DNA of 64,000 bases. It comes from Achromobacter xylosoxidans. GTDB taxonomy: Bacteria; Pseudomonadota; Gammaproteobacteria; Burkholderiales; Burkholderiaceae_B. A program made the translations under genes and the position numbers. The stretch covers positions 1 through 64,000 of the forward strand of contig NZ_MTLG01000062.1 in the NCBI RefSeq assembly GCF_002192695.1, read 5' to 3'. Positions 15,818 through 25,487 of the stretch are shown here, piece by piece; the stretch's first letter is position 1; each line of letters opens with the position of its first letter. A model generated the notes under the pieces. The model worked only from the letters and a program-made list of their open reading frames with translations. It was not told the origin of the DNA and did no database searches.

Positions 15818-16882
15818 TCAGGCTGCCGCCCGGCCCGCGCCCTGCAGGAACGCGTCCAGCGCGGGGCCGATGGCCTCGACCATGTAGCCGCCTTCCTGCA
15901 CGATCACGGTGGGCAGTCCCAGGCTGGCGACGCGCGCGCCGATGTCGCGGTAGGCATCGATGTCCAGTTTGAGCACGCTGATGGGATCGTCCTTGTAGGT
16001 GTCAAAGCCCAGGGCCAGCACCAGCGCCTGCGGCGCGTAGCCCGCCAACGCGGCGAGCGCCGTGTCCAGCGCCCGCAGGAAGGCGTCGTTGCCCGAGCCA
16101 TGCGCAAGCGGCAGATTCAGGTTGCAGCCTTCGCCGGGTCCGTAACCGCGCTCATGCGCATAGCCGGTATAGAAAGGGTAGTAGCCGGCGGGGTCGGCGT
16201 GCAGGGACAGCGTCATGACGTCGGCGCGTTGGTAGAAGATGTTCTGCGTGCCGTCGCCATGGTGGGCGTCCACGTCCAGCACCGCCACCTTGGACCAGGT
16301 CTGCAGCAGCCGGCTGGCGGCGGCCGCGCTGCTGTTCAGATAGCAGAAGCCGCCTGCGCGGTCGCGGTGGGCGTGATGGCCCGACGGCCGGCACAAGGCA
16401 TAGGCCATGCCCCCGGTGCTGGCGACGTGGTCGGCGGCGGCCACCGCGCTATGGGTGGAGCGCAGCGCCGAGCGCCAGGTCTGGGGGCCGATGGGACAGG
16501 ACAGGTCGCTCAGGTAGTAGCCGGTCTGCGCCACGATGGAGGGCGACGGGCAGGGGCCGCGGCCGGCCAGTTCGGCGCGGCCGTTGTAGTAGGGCGACAG
16601 ATTGGGCAGCACTTCGGGGCCGGGATCCACCGCGGTCGACCGCAGGGCCTGCCAGCGCGCATAGGCCGTTTCCAGATAGTCCAGGTAGTCCGGGCTGTGG
16701 ATGTCCTGCAGCGGCTTGCGGCCGTAGTCGGCCGGCGCCTGCACGCCTATGCCGCGCGCCGCCAATGCGCCTTGCAGGCTTTCCGCGCGCGCCGGCAGGT
16801 CGGTCGGGGCGCTGATGCGTCCCAGCCGCATGAATTGCTGCGGCGTATGCAGCAGCTGCTCTTCCGAGAAAAACGCCTTCAT
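15818..16882 (-). CDS. Histone-deacetylase-superfamily amidohydrolase (acetylpolyamine amidohydrolase-like)
   Basis: Zinc-dependent deacetylase of 354 residues. Conserved parts in order: RPSGHHAHRDRAGGFCYLN (catalytic His pair), LDVDAHHGDGTQ (zinc ligands Asp and His), ALGFDTYKDDP (second zinc Asp) and the C-terminal VQEGGYMVE. Its length and the sequence RPSGHHA match bacterial acetylpolyamine amidohydrolases, which release acetate from acetylated polyamines. The neighbouring importer and cupin genes fit a catabolic role for an acetylated amine or amide. It starts 17 bp after the cupin stop codon. Confidence 0.9.
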   Translation of the reverse strand: MKAFFSEEQLLHTPQQFMRLGRISAPTDLPARAESLQGALAARGIGVQAPADYGRKPLQDIHSPDYLDYLETAYARWQALRSTAVDPGPEVLPNLSPYYNGRAELAGRGPCPSPSIVAQTGYYLSDLSCPIGPQTWRSALRSTHSAVAAADHVASTGGMAYALCRPSGHHAHRDRAGGFCYLNSSAAAASRLLQTWSKVAVLDVDAHHGDGTQNIFYQRADVMTLSLHADPAGYYPFYTGYAHERGYGPGEGCNLNLPLAHGSGNDAFLRALDTALAALAGYAPQALVLALGFDTYKDDPISVLKLDIDAYRDIGARVASLGLPTVIVQEGGYMVEAIGPALDAFLQGAGRAAA

Positions 16883-16898
16883 GGCTGCCTCGCTGGCG

Positions 16899-17189
16899 TT
16901 ATGCGTGTTTGAGTTCGATTTCGACGAACACGAATTCGGTGTCGCTGGGGTTGATCACGTTGTGCTCCACGCCCACCGGCCGGTAATAGGCCACGCCGGT
17001 GGTGAGCTGGCTGGTGATCTCGCCGTTGGGCGTATCCAGCAAGAGCGGGCCGGTGGTCTGCGGGACCACCACGTAGTTCATGCCGTGGCGGTGCCATCCG
17101 GTTTCGCCGCCGGGCGGAAAGCGCCATTCGGTGACGGTGACCATGTCATTGTCGATCTGCACGGTCGGTATGGCGGCGGGGCGTTGCAT
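16899..17189 (-). CDS. Small cupin-domain protein
   Basis: A single cupin barrel of 96 residues. Motif 1 is GWHRHGMNYVVVPQTTG and motif 2 is PVGVEHNVINPSD, leaving His residues suitable for a metal site. Such proteins are metal enzymes or sensors; the reaction is unknown. It lies between the ABC ATPase and the deacetylase gene in the same direction and probably acts in that pathway. Confidence 0.88.
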   Translation of the reverse strand: MQRPAAIPTVQIDNDMVTVTEWRFPPGGETGWHRHGMNYVVVPQTTGPLLLDTPNGEITSQLTTGVAYYRPVGVEHNVINPSDTEFVFVEIELKHA

Positions 17190-17228
17190 GAGGCGTTCTC
17201 CTTGGTGAGTATGGATATTCTTGTGCGT

Positions 17229-18860
17229 TCAGGCCGCTTGCGCCTTGGTCGGGTCCCAATGCTGGCCGGGGACCGCGGCGATCAACTGCCGCGTGTAGGC
17301 GTGTTGCGGGTTGTCGAAGATCTGCGCGGGCGAGCCGTACTCGACCACCTTGCCGCGATGCATGACCAGAACGGAATTGCAGATCTGGGCCGCCACGCGT
17401 AAATCGTGGGTGATGAAGACCAGCGCAATCTTCAGGCGTTGTTGCAAATCGTGCAATAGCTGCAGCACCTGCGCCTGGACGGAGACGTCCAGCGCCGAAA
17501 CCGATTCGTCGGCCACCAGCACCTTGGGCTCCAGCGCCAGCGCACGCGCGATGCCGATGCGCTGGCGCTGTCCGCCCGAGAACTGGTTGGGATAGCGGTC
17601 GAAGGCGGAGGGATCCAGCCCGACCAGCGACAGCAGCTCACGCACCCGTGCTTCGGCCTGGGCGCGCGGCACGCCGTTGGCGACGGGGCCGTCGCTGATG
17701 ATGCGGCCCACGGTGTGGCGCGGGTTGAGCGAGGCGAACGGATCCTGGAAGATCATCTGGATGTCGTGGCGCAGGGGCCGGAAACGCGATTCCGGCATGG
17801 CGGCGATGTCCTGGCCGTTGAAGATCAGCTGGCCGCCGTTGATGCCCACCAGCTTGAGCAGGCATTTGCCGATGGTGGACTTGCCGGAGCCCGATTCGCC
17901 CACGATGCCCAGCGTTTCGCCGCGCCGCACGCTGAAGCTGACGCCGTCGACCGCGTGAACCTCGCGCTTGCCGCCCAGCCAGCCGCGGCCCACCACATAG
18001 GTCTTCTTCAAGTCCCGCACGTCCAGCACGGGCTGCTCGTGCGCGGCGGATTCGCGCTCGGCGCCGCGGCGGTGCGGTACGGCCGCGATCAGGCGTTGGG
18101 TGTAGGGGTGGCGGGGGCGGTTCAGCACTTCCTCGGCCGGCCCCTGTTCGACCAGGATGCCTTTTTCCATGACGGCGACGCGGTGGGCGATTTCGGCCAC
18201 CACGCCGAAGTCATGGGTGACGAACATCACGCCCATGCCTTTCTCTTTCTGGATGCGGGCGATCAGCGCCAGGATCTGCGCCTGGGTGGTGACGTCCAGC
18301 GCGGTGGTGGGTTCGTCGGCGATCAGGAACGCGGGTTCCAGCGCCAAAGCCATGGCGATCATCACGCGCTGGCGCTGGCCGCCGGATAGCCGGAACGGGT
18401 AGACATGGTAGAGCGTGGCGGGGTCGGGCAGGCCCACGAAGGCCAGCAGCTCCAGCGTGCGGGCCATGCGCTGCGCGCCCGGGTACGCGGTGTGCACGCG
18501 CATGACTTCGCTGATCTGCTCGCCCACCGTCATCAGCGGGTTGAGCGCCGACAGGGGCTCCTGGAAGATCATCGCCATGTCCTTGCCGCGCATGGCCTGC
18601 AGGGTGGCTTCGTCCTGCCGCAGCAGGTCCTGGCCGCGGAACAGGATGCGGCCCTGCTGCGGCGTCAAGTAGTCGGGCAGCAGGCCCATGATGGCGTTGG
18701 CGCTCATGGACTTGCCCGAGCCCGATTCGCCGACGATGCAGAGGATTTCGCCTGCGCGGATGTCGTAGGACACGTCCTGCACGGCATAGGGGCGGTCGCC
18801 GCCCTTGGGCAAGGCGATGCTCAGGTTCTGGATGGACAGCAAGGGGGCGGAAGCGTTCAT
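17229..18860 (-). CDS. Dipeptide/oligopeptide-type ABC transporter, fused double ATPase (DppD-DppF-like)
   Basis: Cytosolic ATPase subunit of 543 residues with two ABC cassettes in one chain. The first has [17 protein letters not shown] and [12 protein letters not shown]; the second, after a linker at about residues 270-300, has [19 protein letters not shown] and [12 protein letters not shown]. The fused layout is like YejF and GsiA. It is translated right after the DppC-like permease gene (9-bp gap) and powers the importer encoded by 18870-22390. Confidence 0.96.
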   Translation of the reverse strand: MNASAPLLSIQNLSIALPKGGDRPYAVQDVSYDIRAGEILCIVGESGSGKSMSANAIMGLLPDYLTPQQGRILFRGQDLLRQDEATLQAMRGKDMAMIFQEPLSALNPLMTVGEQISEVMRVHTAYPGAQRMARTLELLAFVGLPDPATLYHVYPFRLSGGQRQRVMIAMALALEPAFLIADEPTTALDVTTQAQILALIARIQKEKGMGVMFVTHDFGVVAEIAHRVAVMEKGILVEQGPAEEVLNRPRHPYTQRLIAAVPHRRGAERESAAHEQPVLDVRDLKKTYVVGRGWLGGKREVHAVDGVSFSVRRGETLGIVGESGSGKSTIGKCLLKLVGINGGQLIFNGQDIAAMPESRFRPLRHDIQMIFQDPFASLNPRHTVGRIISDGPVANGVPRAQAEARVRELLSLVGLDPSAFDRYPNQFSGGQRQRIGIARALALEPKVLVADESVSALDVSVQAQVLQLLHDLQQRLKIALVFITHDLRVAAQICNSVLVMHRGKVVEYGSPAQIFDNPQHAYTRQLIAAVPGQHWDPTKAQAA

Positions 18861-18869
18861 GTCGTCCTC

Positions 18870-19709
18870 CTATTCGCCGCGCTTGCGCAGCTGCGGGTTG
18901 AGGGCGTCGTTCAGGCCTTCGCCGATCAGGTTGATGGCCAGCACGGTCAGCAGGATCGCCACGCCGGGCCAGACGCTCATCCACCAGGCTTCGCGGATCA
19001 TGGTGCGCGCCGCGCCGATCATGAAGCCCCAGCTCATCAGGTTGCGGTCGCCCAGCCCCAGGAAGGACAGCGACGATTCCGTCAGGATGGCGGTGGCGAC
19101 CATGAACGACGCCGACACGATGATGGGCGACATGGCGTTGGGCAGGATCTGGGTGCTGACGATGCGCGCCGGCGTCTGTCCGATGACGATGGCGGCCTGC
19201 ACGAACTCGCGCTGCTTGAGCGTCATGAACTCCGAGCGCACCAGGCGCGCGGCCGGCGGCCACGATACGACCGCGATGGCGCCCATGATGGAATAGACGG
19301 ACGGGCTCAGGATCGCCACCAGGACCACGGCCATGGCCAGCTGCGGGATGGTCTGGAAGAACTCGGTGAAGCGCATCAGCGCGTCGTCCACCCGGCCGCC
19401 GCAATAGCCCGCCACCGAGCCGACCACGATGCCGAAGACCAGCGCCACGGCGGTCGACAAGAGGCCTACCATCAATGAAACCCGGGCGCCCCAGACCAGT
19501 CCTGCCGTGATGTCGCGGCCCAGCATGTCGGTGCCGAAGGGGTAGTCGGCGTTGGTGAACGGCGGAATCAGCGGATCGGCCACCATCATCCAGGGGGATT
19601 CTTCATACAGCAGGGGCGCGGCCAGGGCCACGAGGACCACGACCAGCATGATGGCCAGTCCGGCCACCGCTCCGTAATTGCGCATATAGCGCCGGGCAAA
19701 TGACTTCAT
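18870..19709 (-). CDS. ABC transporter permease, DppC-like
   Basis: Inner-membrane permease of 279 residues. It shows the N-terminal helix after YMRNYGAVAGLAIM, the segment YPFGTDMLGRDITAGLVWGARVSL typical of DppC/OppC, and the cytoplasmic EAA-type loop REFVQAAIVIGQTPARIV. Its start overlaps the stop codon of the upstream permease gene (ATGA), indicating translational coupling. Confidence 0.95.
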   Translation of the reverse strand: MKSFARRYMRNYGAVAGLAIMLVVVLVALAAPLLYEESPWMMVADPLIPPFTNADYPFGTDMLGRDITAGLVWGARVSLMVGLLSTAVALVFGIVVGSVAGYCGGRVDDALMRFTEFFQTIPQLAMAVVLVAILSPSVYSIMGAIAVVSWPPAARLVRSEFMTLKQREFVQAAIVIGQTPARIVSTQILPNAMSPIIVSASFMVATAILTESSLSFLGLGDRNLMSWGFMIGAARTMIREAWWMSVWPGVAILLTVLAINLIGEGLNDALNPQLRKRGE

Positions 19710-20713
19710 GCGGCGGCTCCTTGCTGCGCGCCCGCGCCGATGCGCGGATCGATGAGTCGGTACAGCACGTCGGTCAGCAGGTTGAACACCACCACCATGA
19801 TGGAAGTGACCAGGAAGATGCCCAGCAGCAGCTGGTAGTCGCGCTGCAGCAGCGCGTCGAACATCAGCCTGCCTATGCCGGGCCAGGCGAACACGGTTTC
19901 GGTCAGCACCGCGCCGCCCGCCATCTGGCCCAGCTGGATGCCGGCGAAGGTAATGACCGGCAGCAGCGCATTGCGCAGCACGTGGGCGCGGATCACGCGG
20001 CCGGGGCTCACGCCCTTGGCGCGCGCCGTCTTCACGAAGTCCATGCCTATCACTTCCAGCATGGAGGCGCGGGTCAGCCGCACATAGACCGCCATGAAGA
20101 AGCAGCCCAGCGTCACGGTGGGCAGGATCAGGTGCTGGGCGATGTCGCCCGCGCGCGCCCAGCCCTTCAGGTTGGCGCCCACGGTCTCCATGCCGAAGGC
20201 AGGCAGCCAGCCCAGCACCACCGAGAACAGCAGAATGCCCATCAGCGACAGCCAGAACAGCGGCGTGGCGTACAGCACCAGGGCGCCCGTCATGACGGAG
20301 CTATCGATCCAGCGGCGCTTGTTGCGGTAGCGGGCCTTGGCTGCCACCACGCCCAGGAAGACGCCTAGCACGATGGAGAACACGAAGGCGCAGGACATCA
20401 GCAGGAAGGTGGCGGGCAGGCGTTCCAGGATCAGGTCCAGCACCGGCACATGGTTGCGGTATGAGAAGCCCAGGTCCAGCTGCACCACGCCCTTCAGGTA
20501 CAGCATCAGCTGGGTCAGGATGGGCTTGTCCAGGCCGAAGGCCACGCGCAGCTGTTCGACGTAGGCGGCGTCGCCCGCGCCGGCCTGGCCCGCCAGCACG
20601 GCGGCGGGGTCGCCGGGAGCCAAGCGGATCAGGAAGAAATTGATGATCACCACGCCCAGCACGACCACCAGGGCCTTGCCGATGCGGGAAACAAGGAAAG
20701 ACAGGAATTTCAT
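19706..20713 (-). CDS. ABC transporter permease, DppB-like
   Basis: Inner-membrane permease of 335 residues. The start MKFLSFLVSRIGK at 20713 is preferred since GAGAGGA precedes it and it begins as DppB proteins do. Other marks are FFLIRLAPGDPA, the EAA loop DFVKTARAKGVSPGRVIRAHVLRNALLPV and GAVLTETVFAWPGIGRLMFDALLQRDYQLLLG. It pairs with the DppC-like subunit. Confidence 0.95.
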   Translation of the reverse strand: MKFLSFLVSRIGKALVVVLGVVIINFFLIRLAPGDPAAVLAGQAGAGDAAYVEQLRVAFGLDKPILTQLMLYLKGVVQLDLGFSYRNHVPVLDLILERLPATFLLMSCAFVFSIVLGVFLGVVAAKARYRNKRRWIDSSVMTGALVLYATPLFWLSLMGILLFSVVLGWLPAFGMETVGANLKGWARAGDIAQHLILPTVTLGCFFMAVYVRLTRASMLEVIGMDFVKTARAKGVSPGRVIRAHVLRNALLPVITFAGIQLGQMAGGAVLTETVFAWPGIGRLMFDALLQRDYQLLLGIFLVTSIMVVVFNLLTDVLYRLIDPRIGAGAQQGAAA

Positions 20714-20815
20714 GCTCGGGGTCCTCTCTGGTCGGGCGCGGCCTGCCTTGGGCAGCCGTTGTCCGGCCGGCATTCGCCGCGGCGGCAGGCCAGCCGCCGC
20801 GGCGTCCTGCGGCGC

Positions 20816-22390
20816 TTACTTCTCGATGTACACGTCGTCGAAGGTCTCGTTCAGGCCGATGGCGGTCTTGACCAGGTTCTTCACGTTGCCGCGGTAGAGC
20901 GTGGGGAACTCCATGTCCACCAGGAAGCCGTTGGCGATCTCATTGACCAGCGTGGTCTGCAGCTTGGTGTAGAGCTCCTGGCGCTTGGCGGGATCCACTT
21001 CCGAGGCGGCGGCTTCCCATTGCTTGTCGGTCTCGGGGTTGCTGTAGCCCTGCACGTTGGCGAACGGCGAGCCCTTGACGATGTTCGACGAGATATAGAG
21101 CCGCTGCACGCCCAGCGCGGGGTCGCCGTACTGGTAGGTGAAGGTGGTCGTCATGTCGAAGTCCCAGTTGCCCGTGCGGCTGGCCCAGCCGCCCGCGTCG
21201 GTGGCTTCCAGGTTGACCTTGAAGCCCAGCTGCTCCAGCGCCTGCTTGGTGTATTCGCCCAGGCGGTCCCAGGTGGAGCCGTAGGGGAAGCTCAGCTGGC
21301 GGATCGTGTAGTCCTCGGGCTTGATGCCGGATTCCTTGATCAGCGCGCGCGCCTTCTTCATGTCGAACGCCAGCGGCGGCATGTTCTTGTCGTAGAACAT
21401 CTCGGTGGTGACGAAGGGGCTGGTGGAGACCTTGCCCAGGCCGAAGAAGATGTTGTTGACGACCATGTTGCGGTTGATCGCCGCCATCACCGCCTGGCGC
21501 ACCTTCAGGTTGTCGAAGGGCGGCTTGCGCATGTTGAAGATCAGGTAGGCCTGGGGCGAGAACATCTCCCAGCCGGCCGTGGTGTATTCGACCTTGGGTA
21601 GGGCGCGCAGGCGCTTGATGTCGACGTTGTCCACGTCGCCGCCGCGCAGCACGTCCACGCTGCCGCGCTCGAAAGCCACCGCGCGCGAGGCCGAGTCGGG
21701 AATGATGTTGAACACCAGCTCATCCAGATAGGGCTTGCCCGGCTTCCAGTAGTCGGGGTTGCGGGTCAGCTTGATGTATTCGCCGCGCTTCCATTCCTTG
21801 AACATGAACGGGCCGGTGCCTACCGGTTTCTGGTTGGCCGGGTTGGTCATATAGTCGGTGCCCGCGTAGATGTGCTTGGGCATCATGGGGGCAAAGCCCG
21901 GTTCGAACATCAGCATGAAGGCGGGGAAGGGCGTCTTCAGCTTGACGACGACCGTCTTGGCGTCCGGCGCCTGCACCGATTCCACGAACTTGTTCAGGAT
22001 CACGCGGGCGCGCGCATGGGTCTTGGGCAGCATGTCCGCCAGCGAGAACACCACGTCCTCGGACGTGAAGGGCTTGCCGTCATGCCACTTGACGTTGTCC
22101 TGCAGGTGGAAGGTATAGGAGAGGCCGTCGGCCGAGGCCTCCCACGATTTGGCCAGGCCGGGCAGCGGCTTCAGGTCGGTGGAGTAGGTCAGCAGGCTCT
22201 CGTAGATCTTGCCGGCGACGAATTGCGTGGGGCCCTGCTGGTTGATGGCGGTGACGATCACCGGCGGTTCGGGCTGCACGATCATGTTCAGCGTGCCGCC
22301 CATGGTCTGCGCCAGGGCTTGCGTGGCGGGCAGCGCGGCCGCGAGGACCAGTGCGCCGATGCTTAGAGAGAACCATTTTTTCGATTTCAC
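20816..22390 (-). CDS. ABC transporter substrate-binding protein, SBP family 5
   Basis: Periplasmic receptor of 524 residues. A GTG start at 22390 is chosen: GGAGG lies 6 bases before it and it opens a classic signal peptide (VKSKKWFSLSIGALVLAA...ALAQ). The frame is open far upstream but that sequence belongs to the antisense of the GntR gene. Family-5 features include ESLLTYSTDLKPLPGLAKSWE and WHDGKPFTSEDVVFSL. Family members bind peptides, nickel, glutathione or opines; with the deacetylase and cupin downstream, an acetylated amine or amino-acid derivative is possible. First structural gene of the cluster. Confidence 0.94.
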   Translation of the reverse strand: MKSKKWFSLSIGALVLAAALPATQALAQTMGGTLNMIVQPEPPVIVTAINQQGPTQFVAGKIYESLLTYSTDLKPLPGLAKSWEASADGLSYTFHLQDNVKWHDGKPFTSEDVVFSLADMLPKTHARARVILNKFVESVQAPDAKTVVVKLKTPFPAFMLMFEPGFAPMMPKHIYAGTDYMTNPANQKPVGTGPFMFKEWKRGEYIKLTRNPDYWKPGKPYLDELVFNIIPDSASRAVAFERGSVDVLRGGDVDNVDIKRLRALPKVEYTTAGWEMFSPQAYLIFNMRKPPFDNLKVRQAVMAAINRNMVVNNIFFGLGKVSTSPFVTTEMFYDKNMPPLAFDMKKARALIKESGIKPEDYTIRQLSFPYGSTWDRLGEYTKQALEQLGFKVNLEATDAGGWASRTGNWDFDMTTTFTYQYGDPALGVQRLYISSNIVKGSPFANVQGYSNPETDKQWEAAASEVDPAKRQELYTKLQTTLVNEIANGFLVDMEFPTLYRGNVKNLVKTAIGLNETFDDVYIEK

Positions 22391-22530
22391 TGCGAGCCTC
22401 CGGGCTGGAAAGGGTCTGACAGGTGTCCGCGTCGCGGATGCCGTGCACTGGCAAGCAAACCTCATGCCACCTGTGTTTTCAGGGGTACTGCGGGTGGAGC
22501 CGCTACAACAATGCTTCGTACAGGTGCTTT

Positions 22531-23268
22531 TCAGCGCGCCGCGCACCATTGCGGCGCGCCGTTGTCTTCGCCAAAGTCCTCGCGCAGGCGCGCCAGGATG
22601 CCCAGCAGATGCGCATGCATGGCGTGCCGCGCGCGGATCGGGTCGCGCGCCTGGATGGCCGTCAGGATGCGCTGGTGCTCGGCATGCGCGATCGCCCAGA
22701 CTTTGGTGTCGACGAAGTAATCCTCCATGCGGCTGTACACGGGGCTGGCCTGCGTCAATTCCCACAGGTGGGCCACCGAGGCCGCCACCGCGGCGTTGCC
22801 GCAAGCCGCGGCGATGGCGTTGTGGAAATCGCGGTCGTGGCGGCCCGGCGAGTTGCCCAGCGACATGCCTTCGTGGGCGTCGCGGATGGCGGCGATCTGG
22901 GCCGGCGATCCGTGTTGCGCGGCCATGCCGGCGCATTCGGGCTCGATCAGCATGCGCGCTTCCAGCAGGTCGAACGGACCGATGCCGTCCTGTCCCGGCG
23001 TGGCGTGACCGGCGGCGGGGGCGGCGGCTTCGCGGGCGGCGGTGACGAACACCCCGGTGCCGACGCGCACTTCGACATAGCCTTCGATTTCCAGCGCGAT
23101 CAGGGCTTCGCGGATCGACGCGCGGCTGACTTGCAGTTGCTCGGCGAGCTCCCGTTCGGAAGGCAGGCGTGCGCCGCGGGGAAATTCCCCGGCGCGGATG
23201 CGGCCGGCGATCTGGTCGGCGATGACGCGGTACAGGCGGGTGACGGCGGCGGCTTGGAAGGTGTTCAT
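22531..23268 (-). CDS. GntR-family regulator, FadR subfamily (FCD domain)
   Basis: Regulator of 245 residues. The winged helix is at residues 10-75 (RIRAGEFPRGARLPSERELAEQ, VSRASIREALIALE). The C-terminal all-helical FCD domain carries EARMLIEPECA, DRDFHNAIA and EHQRILTAI, with Asp and His residues that usually bind a metal and the effector. It lies upstream of and in the same direction as the ABC importer cluster, separated by 140 bp, and probably controls it. Confidence 0.93.
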   Translation of the reverse strand: MNTFQAAAVTRLYRVIADQIAGRIRAGEFPRGARLPSERELAEQLQVSRASIREALIALEIEGYVEVRVGTGVFVTAAREAAAPAAGHATPGQDGIGPFDLLEARMLIEPECAGMAAQHGSPAQIAAIRDAHEGMSLGNSPGRHDRDFHNAIAAACGNAAVAASVAHLWELTQASPVYSRMEDYFVDTKVWAIAHAEHQRILTAIQARDPIRARHAMHAHLLGILARLREDFGEDNGAPQWCAAR

Positions 23269-23297
23269 CGGCGGGTGAGGCGGGAACTTCGGGCCAA

Positions 23298-23410
23298 GTG
23301 GTCAGGCCACCAAATATAGGCATCTCGCCCTTGAATAAGAAGGGAAATTTCGCATTTCAAGGGAAAACGATCACAGGGATTTCACGTCTTTCTTTAGGGT
23401 GGTCAGGCCA
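23298..23410. promoter_or_regulatory. Two copies of GTGGTCAGGCCA, possible GntR-regulator sites
   Basis: The 12-mer occurs at 23298-23309 and 23399-23410, 101 bp apart, in the gap between the divergent FadR-type regulator and glycosyltransferase genes. The first copy extends to the inverted form TGGT-N6-ACCA (23299-23312). FadR-type sites usually have TGGT-N3-ACCA, so this is a candidate only. Confidence 0.4.
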
Positions 23411-23560
23411 GTTAGGAAAGCCTCGATCCCTTTACAGTTTCCAGACAAATCCCGCACAGAACCCCCGCTGTTGCGGGCTGACGCCATCCCATACTCCGTC
23501 CCGCCCGAGTACGGGCATGAAGCAAGGCAGCGCGCTGCGCCGGCAGGAAGGGAGAGGGAT

Positions 23561-25048
23561 GTGAAGGAAGTCGCGGAACGGGCGTTGCGGCCCGAGGGCT
23601 GGCGGATCGGCCTGGGCATGGCGCTGTTCGCTCTGGCGTGGCTGTGGCTGCTGGACTGGGCGGCCTTGGCGCCGCCCACCGACAATATCGAGCAGCTCAC
23701 CTGGGTGCGCAGCCTGGAATGGGGCTACTACAAGCATCCGCCGCTGCCGACCTGGCTGCTGTGGCCCGCGGTGCAATTGCTGGGCTGGTCGGCCTGGACG
23801 AGCTACATCGCCGGCGCACTCTGCACCCTGGGCGCTTTCGCGCTGCTGTGGCGCTGGCTGCGTGACATGCGCGGCGGCGGCTACGCGCGGATCGCGTTGC
23901 TGGCCGGCCTGTGCATCACCTTCTACAACGGCCGATTGCATTTCTACAACCACGAGATCGTGCTGATTCCGCTGGCGGTGGGCTGCGCCGCCGCGTGCTG
24001 GAAAGCCTGGACCACGCGCCGGATCGGCTGGTGGATCGTGCTGGGCTCCTGCCTGGGCCTGGGCGGCTTGTCCAAGTACCAGAGCGCGGTGGCGGGCGCC
24101 GCCGTGCTGGCGTTCTGGCTGAGCCAGCGCGGCTGGCGCGATCCCATGCACCGCTTTGGCCTGCAGGTGGCCGCGCTGACCGCGTTGGCGGTCTTTGCGC
24201 CGCACCTGTGCTGGCTGGCCTACAACGATTTCGAGCCCCTGAATTACGCGATGGCTTCATCGTTGGCCGCGGGCCTGCCGTCGGCCGGCCGCGTGGCCGA
24301 AGTGGCGCGGTGGTGGAGCGATCAGCTGCTGAACCGTGCGCTGCCAGCGTGGGTGTTCCTGGGCGGCTTGTGGTGGCTGGTCCGCCGCCGCGCAGCCGCT
24401 GGCGCGGTGGAGAGGCAAGCGCGACCGCGCGATGCGGGCCATGCGATTCTGCTGTCGTTCGGTTTGACGCCGCTGGTCTTCGTCAGCGTCATGACGCTAG
24501 CCAGCGGTTCCCATGTGCAGCTGCACTGGGGCACGCCTTATCTGCTGTTCGTGGCGCCGGCGGCGATGGAACTGATGCGTGGCGCCGTCTTGGAGCGCGT
24601 GCGGCCGCGCGATGCGGTGCTGGTCTTCGTACTGATCCAGGCGCTGTTGATGTTGCGGGTCGGGCTGACTTCGCCTGGCGGCGCGGGACTTGCGCGCAAG
24701 GCGTCGGACTGGCGCTATTTCGATTCCCGCGCGCTGGCCGATGCCCTGCACGAACCCGCCAAGGCCGCGCTGGGTGGGCCGGTCAGGCTGATCTCTGGAC
24801 CGCCCGACGAGGCTGGAGCGCTGGCGTTGCGCCTGCCGGAGCAGCCGCTGGTGCTGATAGACGGGCAACTCCGCTTCAGCCCCTGGGTGCCGAAGGACGT
24901 GGCCGAGGCTTGCGGCGCATTGGAACTGGCGCGGACGGCGTCCGGGCCGGGATTCGTCGAGGTCGGGCAGGACTTCCCGGGCCTGTACTGGCGCGTGACG
25001 CCGTCCTCCGCGCTCTGCGGTACGGCGTCAGGTCCGCCGCGCCCCTAA
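23561..25048 (+). CDS. Membrane glycosyltransferase, GT39/ArnT-like
   Basis: A polytopic protein of 495 residues with about ten hydrophobic helices. After the first helix comes PPTDNIEQLTWVRSLEWGYYKHPPLPTW, the acidic-plus-HPP loop typical of the PMT/ArnT superfamily, which transfers a sugar from a polyprenyl-phosphate donor on the periplasmic side. Later parts include FYNGRLHFYNHEIVLIPLAVG and LGGLSKYQ. The GTG at 23561 is preferred because GGAAGGGAGAGGG precedes it; the frame is open up to 23399 but that segment has no hydrophobic start. Acceptor unknown. No sugar-biosynthesis genes are adjacent. Confidence 0.82.
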   Translation: MKEVAERALRPEGWRIGLGMALFALAWLWLLDWAALAPPTDNIEQLTWVRSLEWGYYKHPPLPTWLLWPAVQLLGWSAWTSYIAGALCTLGAFALLWRWLRDMRGGGYARIALLAGLCITFYNGRLHFYNHEIVLIPLAVGCAAACWKAWTTRRIGWWIVLGSCLGLGGLSKYQSAVAGAAVLAFWLSQRGWRDPMHRFGLQVAALTALAVFAPHLCWLAYNDFEPLNYAMASSLAAGLPSAGRVAEVARWWSDQLLNRALPAWVFLGGLWWLVRRRAAAGAVERQARPRDAGHAILLSFGLTPLVFVSVMTLASGSHVQLHWGTPYLLFVAPAAMELMRGAVLERVRPRDAVLVFVLIQALLMLRVGLTSPGGAGLARKASDWRYFDSRALADALHEPAKAALGGPVRLISGPPDEAGALALRLPEQPLVLIDGQLRFSPWVPKDVAEACGALELARTASGPGFVEVGQDFPGLYWRVTPSSALCGTASGPPRP

Positions 25049-25054
25049 GGCTGG

Positions 25055-25321
25055 CTACTGCGCCTCGCCATCCGGCTCGGGCGTCTGCGTGAAGGCCCGC
25101 ACCAGGCGCGCGATGCCATCCAGCTCGTCGTGTGCGCCCACCACCCATTCCGGCTTCTCGAACGGACTGTCCGAGGGGGCATTGTCCATGTTCGCCTTCA
25201 GGTCATTGAGCAGCTCCAGCGCCATGTCGGTGGCTTGGGGGCTGCTGCGGGTCGATAGGGCGATGGCGATCGCCAGCGCCTGGCGCATGGCGAGCAGGCG
25301 GCCGTCCAGTTCAGTGCCCAT
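25055..25321 (-). CDS. Small hypothetical protein
   Basis: An 88-residue soluble, mainly helical and acidic protein starting MGTELDGRLLAMRQALAIAIA. The ATG at 25321 is chosen because AAGGAAA lies 5 bases before it; an in-frame ATG at 25342 sits ahead of that site. No motif or family is recognised. Its 3' end is 6 bp from the glycosyltransferase stop codon, convergent. Confidence 0.6.
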   Translation of the reverse strand: MGTELDGRLLAMRQALAIAIALSTRSSPQATDMALELLNDLKANMDNAPSDSPFEKPEWVVGAHDELDGIARLVRAFTQTPEPDGEAQ

Positions 25322-25438
25322 GATGGTTTCCTTGTTGTGCATCTTTGTGACAGGCGCATTTTACGGGGGCGTGGCCGCAAGCGCCGCCAGGGGGCAGGGC
25401 GGGACGGGCGGACGGGCTGGACGGTAAGACGCCGGTGT

Positions 25439-25480
25439 TTGCGCAAGATCAAGCCGGACTGGCCGGCACAGGCGAATAAT
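25439..25480 (+). promoter_or_regulatory. FNR-type box and -10 element of hemN
   Basis: TTGCGCAAGATCAA (25439-25452) matches 8 of 10 fixed positions of TTGAT-N4-ATCAA. An AATAAT hexamer at 25475-25480 is spaced as expected for an activator centred at -41.5. The implied transcript start, about 25487, coincides with the hemN ATG. Confidence 0.5.
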
Positions 25481-25487
25481 TCCAGGT

